64,000 nt of DNA. Origin: Cubamyces lactineus. Lineage: Eukaryota > Basidiomycota > Agaricomycetes > Polyporales > Polyporaceae. Positions 1 to 11,571 of the stretch are shown here, piece by piece. Numbering within the stretch: the first letter of the stretch is position 1; each line of letters begins with the position of its first letter. The position numbers were made by a program, and so were the translations under genes. The DNA is taken from the NCBI GenBank assembly GCA_022376465.1, contig JACDTU010000004.1:2480001-2544000 (forward strand), read 5' to 3'. Below the pieces are notes generated by a model. It did not search any database. It was not told the origin of the DNA and saw only the letters and a list, made by a program, of their open reading frames with translations.

Positions 1-398
1 CTACGTCGGTCGTCGAATTGCAGTCGATACAGGCAAAGTACAGCGCTCCACCAGAGATCGTGAAGCCCTGGTAGAACACGGCGTTCGTTTGCTCTGTGAG
101 AACGTAGGCATCACAATTTAGGTCCCATACGTCGTATCGCAGCAACGCTGCGCAGCACACAAACACGACACTCGCACTAGTACTCACGTGGTAGCACGAC
201 TTGCACCTCTTCATTAGGTCCGTTTGCAAAGGCGAACTCGAGGCCGGTCCGATTGAACGTCGCGGCGCGCCATCCGGACGAGAACGACACGAGCGGGCTG
301 TCCAGGCGGAGCGTCACGTTTTGGGGCGTGCCAGCGACCCGGGGGAGAACAACTATTGACAGTGTGAGAAGGAAAACATTTACAACGAACGAAAGCAT
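1..398 (-). CDS. Secreted or membrane-anchored protein, N-terminal part (partial)
   Basis: I chose the start at 398 because the first residues form a clear signal peptide (MLSFVVNVFLLTLSIVVLP followed by an AGT cleavage-type site). Several N-glycosylation sequons (NVT, NRT) follow. A short intron at about 148-187 (GTGAGT...GCGCAG, 40 bp, short for this genome) joins exon 1 to a second exon that leaves the window at base 1. The spliced protein reads on with a Cys-containing beta-rich stretch around YFACIDC. An N-terminal 'NVTL..SP...SFSSGW' pattern is common in agaricomycete secreted or single-TM proteins of unknown function, but I cannot see the C-terminal half. An in-frame upstream ATG at 632 would add an implausible non-signal leader. 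No function is assigned. Confidence 0.6.
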
Positions 399-969
399 GG
401 GGAAAGGCCGGAAGGAATGACCAGCATGCCGCAGGGCAAGAAAGGAGCTATGAAGCGAACGAAGGGGGGACGAACCAAGGAGCGTCCGCGCGGGAGGCGG
501 GGGGAAGTCGCTGTTCGCGTCGTCGTCATCACCGTCGGAGACGAGACAGGACAGCAAGAATAGGCACAGGCTCACTTGCAAGGATAGCAGGAGCTTATCT
601 GCGCACGACCCGGAGAGGCCAATGGGGAGCAAAGCTCGTCGTTGATGATCATCCCGACAGATCCCTGCATCATCACCTGCTGGACTGACCGCAGAGCAGT
701 GCTGCTAGGTTCCCTAGCGATCCCGAGCCAGCGCTCAACGGGCGGTGCAGCCAGCCGGACTTTGACAGCCAGTAACAGATGCAACGGTGTTGATATTCTA
801 CAGAGTGCTACAATTATGTCGCAGTAGTAAAACATGAGCGCGACGGTGGTAATACAATGATGTCACATACTCGATACAAGCCACATCTCAACTCGATGAC
901 TTCGGGGACCGCGTGCAGATGTCGGGTCCGCAACGCTAGCGATATCGTACCGCATGAGGCCCGGAAGCA
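399..969. other. Intergenic, no gene seen
   Basis: This stretch is upstream of the secreted-protein gene on the left and downstream of the esterase-like gene on the right. Short ORFs on both strands show no family motif or plausible splice pattern. I see no RNA gene or repeat. Confidence 0.5.
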
Positions 970-2975
970 TCACACTCCGAAGGGGAAGGTCAAGTCGGCC
1001 TCTGCCTTCTGGCCCTTCCACGTGTTCTCGGACTCGAGAGGCTCAATTCCGCGGGACTCGCGGACGTGCGCGATGCAGTCAAACTGCTTCGCCGCGCTGC
1101 ACTTTGAGTAGTGCGACGGAACCTCTGTTAGACGTCGATAGATCACGCCGATGAACCGCTGGTAGCGCGGACGATCGAGGAAGCTGTCTCATCTCCGTTA
1201 GCGACTGTGTCCAGAGGGCGGTCGAGGGCCGGGGACAGAACGCACTCAGAGAGCTCTTCAGACACCTTGACCTTCTTAGTCCTGCCTTGGTAGTCCTTTA
1301 TGATCTTGTGCGTCACAATGAACGTGTCCGTGTCCGCCCATTTGTCGAAGACGGCCTCCAGCGACCCCTCGATAGGCGGGTTCATCCTCTGTAGATACGG
1401 GGGTTCGTCCCAGTTGTGTGAAGCCGTCACTGTGGACAGGTTAGCATGAGGACGACAGGCATAGTCCTGCAGATTGCGAAAGACGACCAACCTGTTCCTC
1501 TGTTGGTCAGGAAGCCGATGTTGAACACCTTGTCGTCACCAAAGATCTCGCGGCATCGTTGGCCGATGTTGATCTCGCCTGCAGGAGGGCAATTAGGTAC
1601 TAGGTCCTGATGAGGGGCAGATAGAGGGTGCTTCTTACCCCGCCGTCGCCCCATGTCGGTTGCCCGTGCATCCCCGATGTGGGAGTTGTGCGCCCAAACT
1701 ACAATTTTGGCCCGACCTGGACCGCTGTCAGAGGGTGCGAGGAATTGAGCGATGCTCGCAACCGTCCGCGCAAAGTGCTCATCGCTGCGCGCCGGCAGTT
1801 CAGAATGCATTCCTTACGTTCGCCGATGACACACGCACTCACCGTAGGTTCCAGCTCAGAACGTCTTCTGTCATCATGGTGCGGTAGTACTCTTCGGCAT
1901 CTTTGACGACAAGCGCGTTCATCTCGGCCACGAACTGCTCCTCGTGCGGATGTCCTTTTGCGTCCTTCCCCAATTCGTGCTCTATGATCCTGTGGCGATT
2001 GATCAACAGGTTCTTGAGGTTTTCGATGACCTCCCGGTGACAATCCTACAAATACGGTCAGGAGTGCGGCGCGTTCTCGGTCTGCTTGGCTGTGTACCTT
2101 CTTCAGACCAAACTGCGTTTCATAGGCATACCTCATGGTATCTTCTCCGAAGCGTTCGAAGCAATTGTAACTTCACAATGATGTTGATTGCAGTGCCTAA
2201 AACAGACTAGATGAACCACGTACCGTTTCCGAGCCGCCTTGGCCCCCTCCGGATCTACCCTTTCCAAATACTCGATAACTTGCTGAGCCGATCGGTGCAA
2301 CGAGTAGAGGTCCATGCCATAGAAAGAGACGGTCTTTGAGGGATCCTTTGTCTCTTTGAGAATGTGCTCATTGTGCTGCTTCAAATGGTCAATGAAAGGC
2401 GGCATGATTTCATTCTTCCACATCCATTTGGGGAATCTGGTCAATTGGGGAACTCAGGCATCAGCAAAAGCACACGTTACGCCAGGCACTCTCGACATGT
2501 CTGACCTTTCGAATTCCGCTAAGGAGTCACGGGCATTTTTAATTCTCGTGCCGTCGCCCAGCGCTCCGCCGTGGATGTATCTGCGGGTGGCGGGGCTCGC
2601 CTGTCAGGGGGGAAAGGAGAGAAAGCGGGGCAGTCTTCACATCACCTGTTGATTCTGAACGCGTCAGGCCAATCAGCCTCGACAGCGATAGCCGTGAAGC
2701 CCTTCTCTTCGATCAAGCGTTGAGTTAGATTAGCGCGATGGGCGTAGAACTCATACGTCCCATGCGAGCCGTCTCCGATCAGTACCACCTGGGCATCCCC
2801 TGCATGGGATGGGATGAGAATTGCCGGAGGTTGGGAGAGGGCGGGTGTCAATGCAAAAGACCGGGAGAGGCCTACCGATAGCGTTTATGATAGGGTCATA
2901 TGAAGACGAGGACCAGGACAGCCGGTGAGCATGAGCCCCGAAAAGGTCCTTCTCTCGCGCGGATTCTGACACCAT
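970..2975 (-). CDS. Erythromycin esterase-like (EreA/ChaN-type) protein
   Basis: Spliced exons give an Ere-family hydrolase-like protein (Pfam erythromycin esterase family). Family landmarks appear in order: [11 protein letters not shown] near the N-terminus (the GExxHGxxEF signature with its conserved His), EADWPD (conserved Glu), [18 protein letters not shown], the INIGQ segment, [18 protein letters not shown] and QFDCIAHV near the C-terminus. The start at 2975 (MVSESAREK) splices through GTAGGC...ATGCAG into [14 protein letters not shown]. The last intron is 1184-1245, and the frame then runs to the stop at 970. The gene has several ordinary fungal introns. Bacterial relatives hydrolyse macrolide lactones; the fungal substrate is unknown, so a resistance role should not be assumed. 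It is divergent to IES1. Confidence 0.85.
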
Positions 2976-3554
2976 TTTGCGCGTGGCAGAAGACAGGTGA
3001 GGTATCAGACTAAGAATACGCGATAATGGTCTGGACGTCGACGGAATGTTGGCAGTCTGAATTGTGTCGCGACGCCGAGGCTACGACCGGAGAGGGATTT
3101 TATGGGCATGGGTGTGGGATAGGGTGGAGTGCATGACGTTCTGCGTATGATATCCATGACTCGGAGCGGTCATTGGACATGGACTTCTCGGCGGGGGATG
3201 CTTAATTGTTGCGGGACAAGACACGACGAAACATGGCAGACAAGACCGCGAATCAAGAAGGGCGGTGGCGGGAGTGGATGCGGGGAATCTGATGAAGGGA
3301 TTGAATGTCCTGCTGCTCCGAGGATGGGCTCGGAATTGGACGGCCAAGCTAAGCTTAACTCGCCAATTTCCACTGTTATATGTCCTCGACAAATTAGGTA
3401 ATCGGCGGGCGTAAGGGATCGCCCGTAGCTTCAGGCTACGAGATCTAATCGGGCTTCCTGCCGTAAATGTGGCGGAAACAACGTTTGTGCTCTCAAGTCC
3501 AGGATCATCCGCCTCTCTCACCCTTCCCTCCTCCTCCTCATCCTCTCCTCCCCC
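2976..3554. promoter_or_regulatory. Divergent intergenic region, esterase-like gene / IES1
   Basis: This 579 bp gap separates two start codons facing away from each other, so it must hold both promoters. The part next to IES1 is pyrimidine-rich (CTCC runs at about 3510-3555), which is common just upstream of fungal starts. No convincing TATA box or ORF is seen. Confidence 0.5.
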
Positions 3555-5753
3555 ATGCCGCCTACAGGGTAAGCCGCGTTTCGTGTGCGCACACCCCCCA
3601 GCTTACGCCGACCGCCCTCTTCAGGCCCAACTCCCACCACAGGAAGACCTTGGCCGTCAAACGCGCCGATGGCGAGCCCCTCACCCGCGTCGACCTCCAA
3701 TATGACTTGCTCTATCACATCTTCTCCGACAAGCACGCCGTCTTCACAGACCCATTCACCACCATCCGTGGCGATCCAGCCGGTACAAGGGTTACTTTCC
3801 GCGACCTCTATGTGAACGCCTTGATCCACTCCTCTCGATGCTCAAAGGCGTCTCGAGACAAAATACGGGAGTCGCCTGAATTCGGCAGCGAATTCGGCAT
3901 GATCTCTTTGCTCTCGAACGTCGGTCGAATCAACACGACCATGGCCTGTGAGTACTGATTTCTGTTTTGTCCCTCTAACATGATTGCGGGTCACTCTAGC
4001 TGCATTCCTCGTGTGCCACTCGATGACTCTGTCTCCATCGTTAGCTTCGCCGGCTCGCATACTATATGCGTGCTATTCCATGTGCATCTTAGTTGACATG
4101 CTTTCTCTGTATAGTCTTTCCTGAGATGAAGACCGCTCTCAGGACTTACCATCCCGTCCCGGCTTTGCAGCGGACGAATGGCAATCTACAGGATGCCCCA
4201 CGCATTAAGAACATCTTGAAGACATGTTTCCTGCCGGACGAGGCGCAGGGCAACGTATCCACGCCAGCCGATGTCCTCGCACGATCAGTACGTATTATCA
4301 TATGCTCTTTCTATCCAAGCTGTGATTGCAGCTGACATCGGAACTCGTTTTATAGCGGACCGGAAACGTGCCTCCGACGAGCATAGTGAATCTCATTTTT
4401 ATCTTCGCCAACCACGCAACGGCGAGTTCTCTGTCAATGTCGCTCGAGTAAGGACATGTGACTCATGACAGCCTGTCGTTACTGTCACCTCAGGCCATTG
4501 CGCGGAAACACTTTGAGCCTCGCACAGCCGTCGACTTCTTGGACCTCTTCACACCTGTGCCCATATCTTCAGAGTCGCGAGCTCGAGCTTTCCTCTGGCT
4601 CTGTTACCACTACCATGAGGCGCCCTCCACCAACCCATTTACTGACGAGTTTGCCGCCGGTAATCTTGAACGCGCGCCACGTCTCATCGCTCTTACACCA
4701 GAGCAGGCCGCTGCAGAAAATGTCGATACACAGGAAGAGAACCAACGCGGCATCGATATGACTGACATCAGGCGCCATTTCTTAGAGGCCAAGGCGAGGG
4801 GCGAGGAGTACGTCAAGGAAGGTGATGTTGAAGTCTCTAGACATCAGCCAGGTAGTTCTAGGGGCCGTGGCAGAGGAAGGGGTAGGTCAAACGCTGGCAG
4901 TACGAGGACGAGGGAAACGTCGCCGACAGAAAGTCAGTATTCCATCCCGTATCCGCCCAGCGTCAGAGACGAGGATATGTTGGAAGGTAAGTCCATCTTC
5001 CGTCCGCCGCTTTTCCTCCGGTTAAATCCTACGGAAGGGCCTGGACGACCGCCAGCACGCCGTATGTCGTCTCCGGGTCTAGAGTATACTCGGGCGCCGA
5101 CGCCACCATATCGGCAGCGTCCCTACCGCATCCCTTCCCCAGACAGCGGTGCCCTTCCCCGCGCTGCTGCGGATCCGTACCCTCGCCGGGCGCCGAGCCC
5201 TGGACTCGACCTTCTACAGCACAGTAACGGGAAGCCTACACGCACCCACCACTCACGGAAGCCTCGCGAGCACACTTCTCGCCACACGCCCCTCTTCGTG
5301 CATGAACCGTACCGTCATTCGTCCAGCCTTCCCACATACGGGCGGCCGTCGTATTCTGCACCGCCGAAGTACGCGCCCCCGCCCCCGGAAGCGCCGCGGC
5401 GGACGATGCTTGAACGTGCGTACTCCTTCCGTGCCTCCTCCCCGAAACTCCGCGACGGCGGGAATTAACGAGGAGCATCTCGCAGAGGCTTGGCACGTCT
5501 CGATGACGACCGACCCGCTGGTCGACTCGGACGACGAGGCATACGTCGATGAGAACACTAGGCTCGACTACAGTCAGTGCTTGTTCGGCTTCTCCCGTCG
5601 TCGTGTGGCTGCTCACTGTCCGTTGTCGCTCCCACAGTCCTGCGCTTGCGCATCATCAGCCGTTTGCGCGGCAAGGATCCCACGCCCCCGCGGGAGCTGG
5701 GCCCATACAGCGTTGCTCCCACCAATCCAATCGTGGCTTACGGAGCACGCTGA
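3555..5753 (+). CDS. IES1: INO80 chromatin-remodelling complex subunit Ies1
   Basis: Ies1 is a fungal-specific subunit of the nuclear INO80 remodeller. The spliced product carries the conserved core in order: KRADGEPLTRVDLQYD, HAVFTDPF, FRDLYVNALIHS, NTTMAFFPEMKTALRTYHPV, LQRTNGNLQDAPRIKNILK, VPPTSIVNLIFIFANHAT and RARAFLWLCYHY. A long Arg/Pro/Ser-rich region with an RG cluster (GRGRGRGR) follows, and the end is a conserved tail, LRIISRLRGKDPTPPREL. Exon 1 is only 14 nt (3555-3568). Introns at 3569-3624, 5416-5485 and 5573-5637 restore the frame, so the protein continues past the apparent stop at 5468 to 5753. The exon border near 4440-4500 is the least certain. Divergent from the esterase-like gene. 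Confidence 0.88.
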
Positions 5754-7146
5754 GCTTCTGGACGTCTCCGGATGGCCCCTGGCCCCCTTCGGCCACCGTT
5801 TCTTTAAATACTCGGCACCGTCTCGTCCGCTTCTTCGCATCTGCAATGTGTGGTATGCGCCCTTCGCGCGCGTGCTGCACGCTAGGACCCTCTTCCTCGT
5901 TCTGTCTTCTGCATCCCCGAGAAAACCCGTATCCCCATGCTGACCTTGCCTTCTTGTACGCTAGAGCTGCCCGTTCTCTCTCACCCGTGCATACCCTCCC
6001 CCCTTATTTATTTCGTTCTCCCACACACCCGGAATCTCTTCTCCCGCCCATGCCAGTGTATTGCCGTCATTCGTCCATGCCGTCCCCCGTCTTCTTCCGG
6101 TTCTGCCCTTTGTTTTGCGCGCACGAGTATGCGCTCTCCGTTGGTGTTTTCCCCCGGAATTCATGTCTTTACTATCCTGGAATGTCTCGTATATGTTGCA
6201 CTTTCTTTCGTCATGTACGTAGCCACAGTCTGTCGCATTGTAAAACAAGTATGTCACTAAACAGCTCGAGCAGAGTTCGTTCGTTCTTATGCAACTTATA
6301 CGCCGACTCAGTAGTCAACAGACAGTAGACGGGTCCGTCGTTCGCTACGATGTATATATGGGCCGTTAGGTGGAACCAACGATGTCACTGTTACGCTCCA
6401 CACAATGTGGCACAGGATCTGCGGGTGCGGTATGTGGGTGTTACATGTCTGGTGATGTTGAAAGCTATGCTAACGTATCCGGGTAGCAGATTTAACCTCG
6501 CGCACAGCGCAGCGTTTTACTGGGGACGTCGATGATACTCACTTCTCCACAGCAACGATGACACGGATAGCAACTTGTAAAAGATTCGGGAGGGCGTGAA
6601 TGCTCTTGTCTTGTTTCATCTCATCTCGTGGCAGGTCGGATGACGGAGTACTTGTATATACAGGAAGATGCGTTGACACAGCCGTGGAAAATCCAAACTA
6701 CGCAAAAAAGGCCCAGAGATGGCACATGTCAAGGGAGGCACAAATCGAAACAGGGCAGACAGAGGGAAGACAGAATAGAAACAAACATGGAGTTGGAACA
6801 GACACGTCGGAGGAGAAGGAGAAATTGAAGGAAGCGAAAGACATCTATCCCATCAGCATAGTGTTACACGGTGCCGGAACGCAGAATGACCACATGTGGG
6901 GAGGGGGGGGGGTGGCTGCCCATGATGTACGTATGAGAGGAAGGTAGGGTGCGCGGTATATACGGTAGGAGGGAGAGAGACAGAGTACAGTATATGAAGA
7001 CGACCGCCGGGTGTTCGTCCATCTTTCTTTGTGTTCGTTCATCACGCATACACGGCGCACATCCCGCCCATCATCCCCTAACGTCTAACGCCGGGACCGG
7101 CCCTATGTAGCTCCCCCTCCGCAAGCGTCGTCCGGGCAGTAGCAGC
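5754..7146. other. Long intergenic region, no gene recognised
   Basis: This 1.4 kb lies between two gene 3' ends (IES1 and the MIT-domain gene), so it needs no promoter for either. Several 60-130 codon ORFs run through it, but none has family motifs and their composition looks random. A run of ten G at 6903-6912 stands out. No tRNA or repeat was recognised. Confidence 0.4.
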
Positions 7147-10100
7147 CTACTCCGCGAGCCACTTCTCGCACTTCTTCACGTACTTGTCGAGCAGGAGCGC
7201 CATGTCGCGGATGACGAACGTGAGCACGACCTTGGCGAAGAACTCGGATGCGTGCCGCAGCTTGACGTCGAGTCCGACGCGGATGTCTGCAGGGAAGGCA
7301 GCGTAGAGTGGCGCGAGCGACTGCGGCGAGGCCGCCTTGGTGTGCTCGTCCAGGATTTGCGCGGCTTGGAACAGCTTCGCCAACCCTTGCACGTATAGCG
7401 CGGGGGAGTCCAGGCTGTAGCATTACGATCCACTTAGTCAAGGAAGCGCGTGCATACAGAGGCGCAAGACACGTACTTTTTCCCGTTCGTGATTTTGTCG
7501 AACTGCCGAGTGAGTCGGTTACCCCAAGAGCCGACCTACAGGCGCGCAGCCCGGCGTGAGCTCAAAACCACACAGGACGTGTACACATCAACGCCACTTA
7601 CACCGCTGCTTTTCTTCGTGATGAACCCCTCTCCGACGCCCAGCTTCTTCCCAAACTGGCCCACGACACCATCGCACACGCTTGAAAAGTCCTCCAGCTT
7701 CGACGCCCACGCCTCGCCCTCCTTGCGCCCAATGCTGCCGATCCCGAGCGCCATGCCGCTGCTCACGTTGCCCGCCCCAAAGTACTCGGCGCTCCAGTGC
7801 TGCAGCTCCTCCAGCGCCGAGCAGAGCACCTCGACCACGCGGATCTTCTCGGGCACATTGGTTAGCTTCGCGCCGCCCTGCGACCACACCTCCTGCGGGA
7901 CGTGCAGCCGGCGCGTGATGTACCCGCCCGTCTTGGACGTCATTGTCTGCCGGAGGAGGAACATCATGTGGTATGGTTTCCTGAGGGGGTCTGGGGGCGC
8001 GGAGGAAGGGAGGGGGGATAGAGGAGCGGTGGGTATATTCGAGTAGGGTATCGGGGGCGGGGGAACGAGCGGAGGAGACGTCAAGGCCGATAATGACAGT
8101 GGCGGCGACAGCAGCGCCATGTTCAGCGTGATCTGCGGCGGAGACGATGGGTTTAGACGAGAGGGTATTGATACTTTCCGTGGTGCGGGGGAACCGCCTT
8201 GCACGGAGGGATATGAATTGACGGTGACGATCGACGGCCGCCTTCCAGGTTGTGAGTACGCGCGATCGCGTCCTCCCTTCAGAATGTTGTTGACGGTATT
8301 AGGCGGCAACGCCGATGCGATCCTGCCCATGGTCGGCGCGGAGGCTGCAGACAGGGTGGAGTCTGTAGGAGAAGGCGCGTCGCCCGCGGTGCTTGGAGGC
8401 GCCGACGACTTCCCGCGGCGTTGGGAGATAGTGCCCATCGCCGGGGATGTGTTAATCAGCGGCGGCTTGTTCGTCGGAGTGGCCTCCGAACGGACGGACA
8501 TCGTCGAACCACCTCGAGGTCTAGGCGTCATGAACTGGCCTGGACGCGCTGGTGGCGGCGATGAGGGCTCCCCAAGGCCATTCCTTGACACAACGCTGGG
8601 GTCGAATGAGGGTGAAGGAAGAGGCGGAAGAGGCGGCGACGCGCCATGCGCATGGACGTTGAGGCGTGACCTAGGCCGGGGTGCCTCGTCGACAACATGA
8701 TTGTTCTGCTCTGCAGAGCTACCGTCAACAGATTCCTCTCGCAAAGGAACGAGACGGTTGTTCGTGTTCGAGCCCGTTCGTCTGTGGCTCACGGAATTTC
8801 CTCGAGTGCGGCCGACGATGTCACTTGGTCTTGTCTGCGTGGGAGTGAGCTCTGGGAGATCACTCCGTGTCGGTGAAGGCGCAGGGGGAGGGAGGGATGT
8901 CGGAGGAGGCGCAGGGGGAGGAAGGGTTGATGAAGCGCGAGGTCGCGAGCGCACAGCAGGAACTACTGATCCTCTAGAGCCCGCGCTAGCATCTATAGGT
9001 GGGAGGGGCGGGACAGAAGGTGCAGCAGCGGCCGCGTATGGGTGTACGGGAGACGCCGCGCCGGAGTTCGAGTATGTTGAGCGCGATGAGATATGCGATA
9101 AACTCGTATAACTGCTGTTCCGGCTCAACAGACCAGACTCTTCTTCGATGACATCGTCCGCCCTGACGGTCTCTGTCGAGTGGCGTTGGTCGCCATCTCG
9201 GGTCCGAGATGGTGAACGTTCCGATGTAGGAGTCGTGGATCTTGGGGAAGATGGGCGTGTCGAATCGCTCGAGACCGAAGCGGAGGAGGAAGCATAGACA
9301 GACGTGGGGGAATAAGGGGGTATGGGTATTTCATACACTTGGCTGAGGATATGCATACGTTCGGCATATGTATCATGCTACATTACGCCGTGAATACGGC
9401 CGTCAGGTCGAGGTTGTTGTTGGAAAAGCGATGGGACTCACGATGGACTTCAGTCGCCGTACTTCCTCCTCTTGTGCGACGACGCTTCGTCGTCGTCCAT
9501 TCCTTCTCCTATCCGTGCTGTCTTCCCCGCGCATGACCCTCTCCATAACTTCGCTCAGGAGGGCTACGCTCCGGGCGTACGCCATGACAGCACCGTGCGG
9601 GTCATCGTTAGTTGAGTCGAGCTTGACGGCCTCGCGTGCAAGTTCGAGCGCTCTCGTCAACGCCCGCCGCGACGACGGCCGCTGTCCGTTCGGTCGTTGA
9701 TCCATATTCGGTGCAAGGAGGTATCGGTCGTGGTTCGCCTCTTGAGTGGTTGCCGCGGGCTGCGGGAGGGGAGTTCGCAGCATCGATCGTGGCGGGGAGT
9801 CGGCGAGATTGTCGGTCGACGCGCCGCTCAGGGTGGGGGACGGGTAGCCGGTGGAGGTAGTGGATGCGTAGCGAGCTTGAGAGAACGCGGTGACTGCAGC
9901 AAGGCTTGGAGAAGGGGTCGGGCGGGCGTAGGTCGAGCTCATGCTGGGAACATCTGGGCCTGATCCTGATGCATCTGGCATCCCATCATAGGTTTCGTAC
10001 CGTGAGAGCCCTCCAACGGGAAGACTTGGAATAGGCTGCGAAGGCGGCGGCCCGGGAGGAGGAGGAGGAGTGTGCCCCGCAGTTGAGCGACGGCGCGACG

Positions 10101-10221
10101 CGAAGGAGGAGGAGGAAGGGGTAGCTACCGGGGAAGTTGCTGAACCATTAAGCGCCGTTGTGTTCCAGTCGCGACCTCTGTGGACGACAGAGACCGGGCG
10201 ACTGTCGTAGTCGAGCTCCAT
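7147..10221 (-). CDS. MIT-domain protein with long disordered linker
   Basis: Residues about 186-270 form a MIT (microtubule interacting and transport) three-helix domain: RALTRALELAREAVKLD, then AVMAYARSVALLSEVM, then EEEVRRLKSI. After an intron (donor GTGAGT, acceptor TGTAG near 9380) it continues HDTYAERMHILSQVYEIP. MIT domains usually bind ESCRT-III tails or act in endosomal sorting. About 400 residues rich in Ser, Pro and Thr follow, then a conserved, mostly helical C-terminal domain of about 200 residues (from RKPYHMMFLLRQ to the end, DKYVKKCEKWLAE). Two small introns at about 7395-7610 join the last exons. The protein resembles a fungal family known only as MIT-domain containing; I do not know a precise symbol. 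The N-terminus (about 1-180) is low complexity with a polyproline run. Confidence 0.75.
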
Positions 10222-11571
10222 CGCGGGCGTTGAGGGAGAGGGAGAGAAGGAGAGAGGCCAGCCGGCGCGGTCGAGTTGGACGTGTTTCCTGCCCAGAGGG
10301 ACAGTTCGTCAGAGCTGAACCGGGCGAGTCGCTTGTTCGGGCAAACAAAGGGCCTGTTAAGGCTAGTCCAGGACCGTGCGTCCAATTGTTCTAGTACAAG
10401 AGGGTAGACCGAGCAGAGGCGGACAGCGAGGAGAGAACAGCAGAGGGTGGCGAGGGACGAGAGGTTGAATTCCGTATGGCCGGCTGGGTCTTGCGGTTAG
10501 TCCCAGGCCGCGGGATAGGCTATATCGGTTACGAGCGGGGGCGCGCCACAACGCAATATGCGCTAGATAGTAGCCTATGCAAGATCGATCGGCGAGGACC
10601 CTCCCAACATATGAGCTCGGGGCGTGGACGAGGACGAGCGGGCGGAGACGGGACGGAGGCGGGAGATGAGGAGGAGGAGGAGGAAAGAGAGTCTCAGCAG
10701 GAATGACAGCTCGCGACTGGCGAGACACGCTTGCGGCAACGTCGGCTACTATAACTCCCTCATCCATTCTACCTCACGTATATTTCAGCCCCCCTCGGGT
10801 TCAACAGCATGCGGATCCGTCAACTTCAACATGAACCATCTCTATACGCGTACGTACGTACGCGCGGACATAACCAACATCCCTCCCACCAGTTCTTCCC
10901 ATCGAGCGGCCCTCGGCTGCAAATCTCACGTTTCCGAGTACATCCAGACCACATCCATCCAACCATCTAACGATGTTTCCCGCTTTACCCACCGTACACA
11001 TGCAAGCCATTGGTCGCGCTCAGCCCTGTGTAGGCTGTTCGTGTGGCGCAATGCCATAACTTGCAGAGTCGCAGTCGTCAGTACGCGTATTTGCATATGC
11101 ATGCTTCATCCTCAGCAGACAATCTTCCATCCTCCGTTCACCCCACGAGATCCGGCCATCTATTTCTGATCATCAACTTCGCCTTCCTTGCGAACTTTTT
11201 CCATCCATCAGTGCTTTCTATTGCGCGCGAGCCACCTAGACGACCAGAACACGGCCGTCCTGTGAACACCTCAGGCGCATCGTGTAAAGCAAACAGAATG
11301 AACTATTATGCGATCCAAAAGAGTGGACGGACGTGGAGCTACCCAGGCGGGAGTACAGAACTACTCGTGGTCAAAAGAGCGTAGCGAACGCGAAGCAGTG
11401 AGATAGAGCTATAGGGAAAAAAGTATCGGAGTGCTAGTAGTCGAATCGTCTGTAGTATATCATCCGAAATACGCCACGGCCAGTGGTCGAACAACGAGGG
11501 GGAGTCCAGACAAACAGGGTATACCAATCGCAGAACCATTTTCGGTGTAACCACCAAACACCAGTGGCAAA
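10222..11571. other. Intergenic, MIT-domain gene promoter
   Basis: The 1.35 kb region is upstream of the MIT-domain gene and downstream of CDC11. It holds a purine-rich GAGGAGGAGG tract near 10665-10690 and short ORFs on both strands without recognisable motifs. No RNA gene was seen. Confidence 0.4.

Noticed and set aside
5549..6328. 259-codon plus-strand ORF after IES1
   Set aside because: Begins inside the last IES1 exons in another frame; composition is random and Ser/His/Pro-rich without motifs.
6903..6912. Run of ten G as possible regulatory or quadruplex element
   Set aside because: A single homopolymer with no further G-runs at quadruplex spacing; may also be a sequencing-prone site.
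8119..9111. Two plus-strand ORFs of 193 and 136 codons
   Set aside because: Antisense shadows of the disordered linker of the MIT-domain gene (GC-rich third positions).
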